Assembly (NCBI GenBank): GCA_902802585.1 | Contig: CADCMR010000021.1 | Coordinates: 1-48,511 of the forward strand | From: an uncultured bacterium | GTDB lineage: Bacteria; Verrucomicrobiota; Lentisphaeria; Victivallales; UBA1829 | Length of the DNA: 48,511 nt | Direction of reading: 5' to 3' | Shown here: piece by piece, positions 43,239 to 48,511 of the stretch | How positions within the stretch are numbered: position 1 is the stretch's first letter | Layout: every line of letters begins with the position of its first letter | Made by a program: the position numbers and the translations under genes | Notes under the pieces: model-generated | Told to the model about the DNA's origin: nothing | What the model saw: the letters and a program-made list of their open reading frames with translations, nothing else | Databases searched by the model: none

Positions 43239-44261
43239 ATGCTGGAAGAATTGCTGCAAAAGCTTCAGGCGATCACCGCCGACGCGAAAACCGCTCTGTC
43301 CGCAGCCTCGACTCCGGCCGACGTCGAGGCCGTCAAGAACCGCACGCTGGGTCGCAACGGCGCCATCACCGCCCTCAGCCCGATGATGGGCAAACTGCCC
43401 GCCGAAGACAAGAAAGCCGCGGGCATGGCGTTCAACGAGGCAAAACAGGGCATCCAGGCCGCCCTCAACGAGGCAAACGCCCGCATCAACGAAAAGAAAG
43501 CCGAGGACGCGCCCGCGGTCGACGTCACGCTGCCCGGCCGCAGGTGGCCGTTCGGGCGCAAGCACCCGATCAGCCAGACCATCGACGCCTGCTGCTCCAT
43601 CTTCCGCCGCATGGGCTTCATCGCCGTCTCCGGCCCCGAACTCGAGACCGTCTGGTATAACTTCGACGCCCTGAACGCCCCCGCGAACCATCCCTCCCGC
43701 GACCCGCAGGACACCTTCTACCTCCCCGACGGACGCCTCCTCCGCACGCAGACCTCCCCGGTCCAGATCCGCACCATGCTCGGCGCCAAGCCGCCCGTGC
43801 GCATCGTCTCCCCGGGCCGTTGCTACCGTCGCGACACCCCGGACGCCACCCACGGCGTGCATTTCCACCAGCTGGAGGGGCTCTACATCGACAAGGACGT
43901 CTCCCTCGCCGACCTCCGCAGCACCATCCTCAAGTTCGCGAAGGAATTCTTCGGCATGGACGTCCAGATCCGAATGCGCCCCCACTTCTTCCCGTTCACG
44001 GAACCCAGCGTCGAATGCGATTTCAGCTGCGTGATGTGCGGCGGCAAGGGCTGCCGCGTTTGCAAGAACTCCGGCTGGATCGAGATCATGGGCGCCGGCA
44101 TGGTCAACCCCGCCGTGCTCCGTAACGTCGGCTACGATCCCGAGGAAGTCCAGGGCTTCGCCTTCGGGTTCGGGCTGGAGCGCCTGACCATGCTGAAACA
44201 CCGCATCAACGATCTGCGTATCTTCTCCGACAACGATCTGCGGTTCCTCAAACAGTTCTGA
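43239..44261 (+). CDS. pheS: Phenylalanyl-tRNA synthetase alpha subunit
   Basis: 340 residues. An N-terminal coiled-coil arm (about 1-90) that binds tRNA is followed by the class II catalytic core: motif 1 'HPISQTIDACCSIFRRMGF', motif 2 'IVSPGRCYRRDTPDATHG' with 'FHQLEGLYIDK', and motif 3 'GFAFGFGLERLTMLKHRI'. A Cys cluster CxxCxxxxCxxC (in 'CVMCGGKGCRVCKNSGW') precedes 'EIMGAGMV' and probably binds zinc; many bacterial PheS proteins share it. It forms an alpha2beta2 enzyme with PheT, 15 nt downstream. AAGGAG precedes the ATG. Confidence 0.96.
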   Translation: MLEELLQKLQAITADAKTALSAASTPADVEAVKNRTLGRNGAITALSPMMGKLPAEDKKAAGMAFNEAKQGIQAALNEANARINEKKAEDAPAVDVTLPGRRWPFGRKHPISQTIDACCSIFRRMGFIAVSGPELETVWYNFDALNAPANHPSRDPQDTFYLPDGRLLRTQTSPVQIRTMLGAKPPVRIVSPGRCYRRDTPDATHGVHFHQLEGLYIDKDVSLADLRSTILKFAKEFFGMDVQIRMRPHFFPFTEPSVECDFSCVMCGGKGCRVCKNSGWIEIMGAGMVNPAVLRNVGYDPEEVQGFAFGFGLERLTMLKHRINDLRIFSDNDLRFLKQF

Positions 44262-44276
44262 GAAAGGAAGACTGAC

Positions 44277-46679
44277 ATGAAACTTTCCCTGTTTAGACTG
44301 AAACACTATATCGACATCAGCCTTTCCCCGGAAGAACTCGCCAATGCGCTCACCATGGCGGGACTCGAGGTCGAGGAGATCGAGACCGTCGGCAGGATCC
44401 CGGACGGCGTGATCGTCGCGAAGATCCTTTCCCGCCGCAAGCACGAAAACTCCGACCACCTCTCCATCTGCGAAGTCTTCACCGGTTCCGAAACGCTCCA
44501 GATTGTCTGCGGAGCGCCGAACTGCGACACCGGAAACATCGTCCCGCTCGCTACCATCGGCACCGTCTTCCCGGACGGCGAGGGCGGCACGTTCACGATC
44601 AAGAAGGGCAAGATCCGCGGCGTGGAATCCTTCGGCATGATGTGCTCCGCCAAGGAGCTCGGCCTCAGCGAGGACCACAAGGGTCTCATGTTGCTTCCCG
44701 GCACGTTCGAGATCGGCAAGCCGCTCCAGGATTACGTCCCCACCGACACCGTCTACACGCTCGAAATCACCCCGAACCGCCCCGACTGGCTCTCCTACTG
44801 GGGCGTCGCGCGGGACATCGCCGCGCTCGTCGGCGGCGAGGTGAAATTCCCCGCGCCCGAAAGCGTCCCGACCGAACTCGCCGGAGACTGGAGCAACCTG
44901 GTCACGGTCGAGGCCCCGGACCTCTGCCCGCTGTACACCGCGCGCGTCATCCGCAACGTGAAGGTCGGCGACAGCCCGGCGTGGCTGAAAGCGTCCCTCG
45001 CCGCCATCGGCATCCGCCCCATTAACAACATCGTCGACATCACGAACTTCGTCATGATGGAGCTCGGTGAGCCGCTGCACGTCTTTGACATGCGGTTCCT
45101 GAAGGGCGAACGCCTCGTGATTCGCCGCGCAAACGAGAATGAATCCATCACCGCGCTCGACGGCAAACAATACGCCCTCACCGAAAAGGACCTCGTCATC
45201 GCCGACGCAGAAAAGCCCGTCGCGATCGCCGGCGTCATGGGCGGCGAATACTCCGGCGTCGTGAGCGACACCACCGATGTCGTCCTCGAAAGCGCCTGGT
45301 TCGATCCGGCGTCCGTCCGCGCGACTTCCCGCCGCCTCGGTCTCTCCTCCGAAGCCTCCTACCGCTTCGAACGCGGCGCCGATCGCGCCATGATCGTCCC
45401 CGCCAGCATGCGCGCCGCCCAGCTCATCCGCGAGCTCGCCAGCGGCGACGTGGTCTCCCCGCTCGTCACGGTCGCGGAACCCGAAAAGCCCGCGCGCGTC
45501 ATCGACCTCAAGTACGACCGCGTCCGCAGTCTGCTCGGCATGGACGTGGACAACCGCCGCATCGACGACATCCTGCACTCGCTCGGTTTCGCCACTGTCC
45601 GCCAGTCCGAAAGCGGCGCGTCCTTCAGCGTGCCCTCCTGGCGCGCCCTCGACGTAATGGGTCCCGCTGACCTCGCAGAGGAGGTCGCGCGCATCCACGG
45701 CCTCGACAAGCTCCCGGACGTCCCCATCAAGGCGACCCAGTCCGACATCTTCGGCGATGCCATCCTGCCGATCACGCACCTGCGCGAAGAGCTTGCCGAC
45801 GTCGGCCTCTACGAGATCGTCAGCAACAGCATGATGAGCGAAGCGTCCGCCATCCGCGGCGGCATCTTCGAGCCCGCCGACCTCATCCGCCCCAACAACC
45901 CGATCAGCCTCGATCTCGCGGTCATGCGTCCCTCGCTGCTCCCGTGCCTGCTCGACGCAGTCCGCTACAACATTGCGCGCAGGAACTTCGACCTCGGTTT
46001 CTTCGAGATCGGGCACGTCTTCTGCGCGAACACGGAGAAATTCCCCGAGGAGCGCGACGAGGTCGGCATCGCCATCACCGGCTGCCCCCACCCCGAACGC
46101 TACTCCAAGGAACGCGGTCTGAAGTACGACTTCTTCGACCTGAAGGGCATCCTCGAGTCCGTCCTCTCCAAACGCCGCCTCGCCTCCTTCTCGTTCGTCC
46201 CCGCCGCCGATCCGCGGTTCGTGCCGACCTGCTGCGCCGAACTCGTCATCGACGGCAAAAAGGCGGGCGTGCTCGGCCAGGCCGCCGACGAACTCACGAA
46301 GGGCATGCGCCTCAACACCCCGCTCTTCATCGCTCTAATCCAGCTTGACGCCGTCCTCTCCGCCAGCGTGAAGTCCGAATACTACGTCCCAGTTTCCCAG
46401 TTCCCGAGCGTCTCCCGCGACATCGCGTTCATCGCGCCCGCCAAGCTCCGCAACCAGGACGTCGTCGACTTCATCCGCAAGCTCCATCTCCCCCACCTTG
46501 AATCCGTCTCCATCTTCGACGTCTTCGAGGGCAAGGCGATCGGCGAAGGGAAGAAGAGCCTCGCCTACTCGCTCGTGTTCCGGTCCCCCGACCGCACGCT
46601 CACAGATGACGAGGTCAACGTCCTTTACGAGAAGGTCCGCAAGAACCTAGCGGAAGGACTTGGCGTGGAACTCCGCTGA
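44277..46679 (+). CDS. pheT: Phenylalanyl-tRNA synthetase beta subunit
   Basis: 800 residues, the standard length. An N-terminal tRNA-binding OB fold (about 40-150, 'GVIVAKILSRRKHENSDHLS'), B3/B4 editing region ('NNIVDITNFVMMELGEPLHV'), B5 domain, inactive class II core, and a C-terminal FDX-ACB domain ('YYVPVSQFPSVSRDIAFI', 'LVFRSPDRTLTDDEVN'). GAAAGGAAG lies before the ATG. Last gene of the cluster; a strong terminator follows. Confidence 0.97.
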   Translation: MKLSLFRLKHYIDISLSPEELANALTMAGLEVEEIETVGRIPDGVIVAKILSRRKHENSDHLSICEVFTGSETLQIVCGAPNCDTGNIVPLATIGTVFPDGEGGTFTIKKGKIRGVESFGMMCSAKELGLSEDHKGLMLLPGTFEIGKPLQDYVPTDTVYTLEITPNRPDWLSYWGVARDIAALVGGEVKFPAPESVPTELAGDWSNLVTVEAPDLCPLYTARVIRNVKVGDSPAWLKASLAAIGIRPINNIVDITNFVMMELGEPLHVFDMRFLKGERLVIRRANENESITALDGKQYALTEKDLVIADAEKPVAIAGVMGGEYSGVVSDTTDVVLESAWFDPASVRATSRRLGLSSEASYRFERGADRAMIVPASMRAAQLIRELASGDVVSPLVTVAEPEKPARVIDLKYDRVRSLLGMDVDNRRIDDILHSLGFATVRQSESGASFSVPSWRALDVMGPADLAEEVARIHGLDKLPDVPIKATQSDIFGDAILPITHLREELADVGLYEIVSNSMMSEASAIRGGIFEPADLIRPNNPISLDLAVMRPSLLPCLLDAVRYNIARRNFDLGFFEIGHVFCANTEKFPEERDEVGIAITGCPHPERYSKERGLKYDFFDLKGILESVLSKRRLASFSFVPAADPRFVPTCCAELVIDGKKAGVLGQAADELTKGMRLNTPLFIALIQLDAVLSASVKSEYYVPVSQFPSVSRDIAFIAPAKLRNQDVVDFIRKLHLPHLESVSIFDVFEGKAIGEGKKSLAYSLVFRSPDRTLTDDEVNVLYEKVRKNLAEGLGVELR

Positions 46680-46721
46680 GGAACGGCATACCGCCATCGG
46701 CGTTTTTATGACGCACATCCG

Positions 46722-46757
46722 GCGCCCCGGGAATCCCCCCCGGGACGCTTTTTTTTT
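46722..46757 (+). terminator. Rho-independent terminator after pheT
   Basis: GCG-CCCGGG (46722-46731) pairs with CCCGGG-CGC (46739-46748, one C/A mismatch), followed by T9. Confidence 0.85.
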
Positions 46758-46780
46758 GTGCCGGAAACGAAGCCCGGCAC
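46758..46780 (-). repeat. Inverted copy of the dispersed palindromic repeat
   Basis: GTGCCGG (46758-46764) pairs with CCGGCAC (46774-46780). On the minus strand it reads GGCAGTGCCGGGCTT and ends CCGGCACA, the same ends as the copy at 33225. A half copy (GTGCCGGAAAC) can be seen right after the prfB terminator near 13530. Confidence 0.65.
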
Positions 46781-47190
46781 TGCCGAAGTGGAGGCTTTGC
46801 ATCCTGCGGATTAGAACGCATTCCGTTCCGGTTTGACTTTTTTCGATTAGGTCATTTGTCCTGGGAGTTCTGCAAAGGACTTGAAAGCTGGTGTTTTTCA
46901 CATTACTTTATAGTTCGTCCAAAAACCTGGAATATGCTTGACAATTTGACCAAGCACCGCCATATTATTATTTTGAGAACTCATGTCTGCCTCCGTCTTG
47001 TAGCAGAGAAATAAGGTAGCATGGGTTCTCTTTTTGTCAAGTTTTCAAAAAAATAGGGGATATCTGTGGAAAAAAACAGAAAGATTTTTGATGAAAAAAT
47101 TCAGTGACAACAAACAGCGCGTGGAGGGAGAAGGGAGACCGCCCCTCGTGATGATGGACGGGAAAACGCTTGCTGAGGCGGATTTAACAG
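46781..47190. other. Gene-free AT-rich region with an inverted repeat
   Basis: No coding region is supported here. At 46975-47030 there is an inverted repeat, GAGAACTCAT (46975-46984) against ATGGGTTCTC (47021-47030), 9 of 10 bases pairing, followed by TTTTTG. It could be a terminator, a small RNA end or an IS relic. The sequence is clearly lower in GC than the neighbouring genes, consistent with acquired or decayed DNA. Confidence 0.4.
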
Positions 47191-47229
47191 AAAAAACGCG
47201 CCGTCGGAACCAATGTCCCAAACGGCGCG
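47191..47229 (-). terminator. Terminator of the esterase gene
   Basis: On the minus strand the arms CGCGCCGT (47229-47222) and ACGGCGCG (47204-47197) form a perfect 8-bp stem, followed by TTTTTT (47196-47191). It lies about 60 nt after the esterase stop. Confidence 0.8.
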
Positions 47230-47288
47230 AATTCGTTCTCTTATTTCCGATCGCGGATTCTTTCCGTTCCGCGCTCGGTGAACGGCGG

Positions 47289-48323
47289 TCACTCGAACAT
47301 CTTCGGGAGGCCGTTGTAAAGAGTGTTCATGATGGTGGTATTGTCATGCCCGCTCTTTTCAGAGATAGCCAGATAAAGGTTGCCATCTTTGAAGTTATCG
47401 CAATACTTGAAGATATCGGGATAGTTCTTCATCGCATCAATCTGAGGCGTCAGGTTCCGGTTTGCCATATCACTGGTGCTGCCGCAGCCGGAGTAGATCC
47501 GGAAATCCGTGGGCTTATAGCCGGTCTGGGTGAAGGTTTCCGCGAGGTATTTGGCCGCTCCTGCACCTTGGAACTGTCCTGCAATCCAGCTGTCGCCGCT
47601 GATCGGGATGTAGCAGCCGATCTGATCAATGCAGTGATCGAAGACCGCCCACGTAGTGACGCCGCCCAGGGAGAACCCGCCGAAAGCACGATGCCATTTT
47701 GAAGCATGAATTCCTTCCGCAGTGACATCCTTTGCGTAGGTATGATACTGCTTTTCTACTGTAGGAATCAGGTCCTTGACGAGTTCAGAGTGAAAATCAA
47801 GGGCGTCTACGCTGCCGAGGGTGGGCGTAACAACGATGAGAGGCTTGATATCTCCCTTGGCAATCATGTTGTCGAACGTATTTTTAAGCGGAGTATTCTG
47901 CCCCTCTCCACGGAAGAAAGTCGATCCATTTCCACCTGCGCCATGCATCAGATACAGGATGTTGTATTGGGTCTTGGTATCTTTCTCGTCGTAGCCAGCG
48001 GGAAGATAAACGAGGCAGGTCTTTTCGATCTCGGCACTGCCTTCGGTCTTATGGTTGCGCGTCTTGTATTTGAAGGACACGATCTTGCCGGCTTTCTCGT
48101 TGGGTCTGGTATACTCCTGCGGCATATCCTTGAATTTGTTGTCCGGAAACTCGGTCCGGGTGGAGGCGATGGATTCCATCTTTTCTCTCTTTTCGGGCTT
48201 CACGTCACGCGGCTGACCGCCGCCCATGCCGCCCATTCCACCCATGCGGGGCATACCGCCCCCCATGCCGCCCATACGGGGCATGCCGCCCTGACCACCG
48301 CCGAAGCCGCCCATACGGGGCAT
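47289..48323 (-). CDS. Esterase (CE1/feruloyl-esterase-like), N-terminus lost
   Basis: 344 residues from the ATG at 48323, but the frame is open upstream to 48464 and the first in-frame Met lies inside a Gly/Met-rich repeat (MPRMGG units), so the true start is missing. The alpha/beta-hydrolase fold shows 'ILYLMHGAGGNGSTFF' (oxyanion loop), nucleophile Ser in GGFSLGG and the catalytic His in SGHDNTT. Relatives are secreted esterases that remove acyl groups from plant polysaccharides. Upstream of the repeat the frame reads AQGGFPGFGGGAPGN, which looks like the start of a mature protein after signal cleavage. The signal peptide is replaced by transposase sequence. A terminator follows at 47229-47191. 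Probably non-functional or mis-localised. Confidence 0.75.
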   Translation of the reverse strand: MPRMGGFGGGQGGMPRMGGMGGGMPRMGGMGGMGGGQPRDVKPEKREKMESIASTRTEFPDNKFKDMPQEYTRPNEKAGKIVSFKYKTRNHKTEGSAEIEKTCLVYLPAGYDEKDTKTQYNILYLMHGAGGNGSTFFRGEGQNTPLKNTFDNMIAKGDIKPLIVVTPTLGSVDALDFHSELVKDLIPTVEKQYHTYAKDVTAEGIHASKWHRAFGGFSLGGVTTWAVFDHCIDQIGCYIPISGDSWIAGQFQGAGAAKYLAETFTQTGYKPTDFRIYSGCGSTSDMANRNLTPQIDAMKNYPDIFKYCDNFKDGNLYLAISEKSGHDNTTIMNTLYNGLPKMFE

Positions 48324-48412
48324 GCCGCCCTGACCGCCAGGAGCAGCACCACCGGGAGCAGCGTTACCAGGAGCACCACCGCCGAAGCCGGGAAATCCCC
48401 CCTGAGCGCCGC

Positions 48413-48511
48413 CTCGAAACGAACGAGCAGTTTTCTGAATCGGTTGAACCAGGAGTGGGAAACCTCAACAACCCATCTTCTTGCTTTGTATCCCTGCTTG
48501 ATCGCCTTCTT
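48413..48511 (-). mobile_element. IS5-like transposase fragment fused to the esterase
   Basis: Reading in from the right edge on the minus strand, 33 codons give 'KKAIKQGYKARRWVVEVSHS' followed by WFNRFRKLLVRFE. This is the C-terminal catalytic region of IS5-family transposases, where R-WVVE-HSWFNR-R-L-VR-E is the DDE glutamate motif. Similarity stops abruptly after RFE and the esterase repeat begins in another frame. Neither an IS end nor a target duplication can be seen. Confidence 0.75.

Overview
The window is GC-rich, densely coded bacterial DNA, mostly core housekeeping genes with a few accessory patches. LpxA, a lipoprotein and signal-peptide-bearing proteins imply a Gram-negative envelope. 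AIDA-type repeats joined to FG-GAP repeats, a large fused glycogen debranching enzyme and the overall protein style suggest a PVC-superphylum bacterium, most likely a Lentisphaerota (Victivallis-like) gut organism. That placement is an inference from protein character, not from a marker-gene tree. Both window edges lie inside transposase fragments.

Layout. 1-357: C-terminal piece of a transposase. 563-4949: a TPR protein (minus) divergent from mnmE, then an MscS-type channel (minus). 4950-6995: a gene-poor, lower-GC patch with gene remnants and one repeat-bearing exported protein. 6996-13470: an FMN-dependent dehydrogenase-like gene, then tig-clpP-clpX-eda-prfB. 13673-15820: a fused 2-hydroxyacyl-CoA dehydratase activator/dehydratase-like protein. 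16002-22095: manA-like gene, argS, a membrane glycosyltransferase, lpxA and a lipoprotein. 22130-29522: debranching enzyme-lepA-lepB, tightly packed. 29663-31118: sugar aminotransferase and a small TIGR04076-type protein. 31309-31381: tRNA-Lys(UUU), followed by a frameshifted AIDA/FG-GAP gene. 33462-36468: guaB, a small membrane protein and pdxB. 39786-36544 (minus): a three-gene UDP-glucuronate operon. 40134-46679: thrS-infC-rpmI-rplT-pheS-pheT in classical order. 47289-48511 (minus): a secreted-type esterase whose 5' end is fused to a transposase fragment.

How genes work together. The minus-strand operon pairs UDP-glucose 6-dehydrogenase with a plant-type glucuronokinase and a UDP-glucuronate 4-epimerase-like enzyme. 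It could supply UDP-GlcA/UDP-GalA by both the oxidation and the salvage route. Translation and proteostasis genes dominate the rest. Most transcription units start from an obvious sigma-70 promoter with a TATATT -10 box and a TTGAAA-like -35 box 16-17 nt upstream.

Strongest leads: the glucuronokinase operon; infC apparently starting at AUC behind its own promoter and a leader hairpin; the activase-dehydratase fusion with an extra CxxxCxxCxxC motif; a ManA-like protein with two metal ligands replaced; a terminator directly in front of pheST; and the chimeric junction at the right edge.
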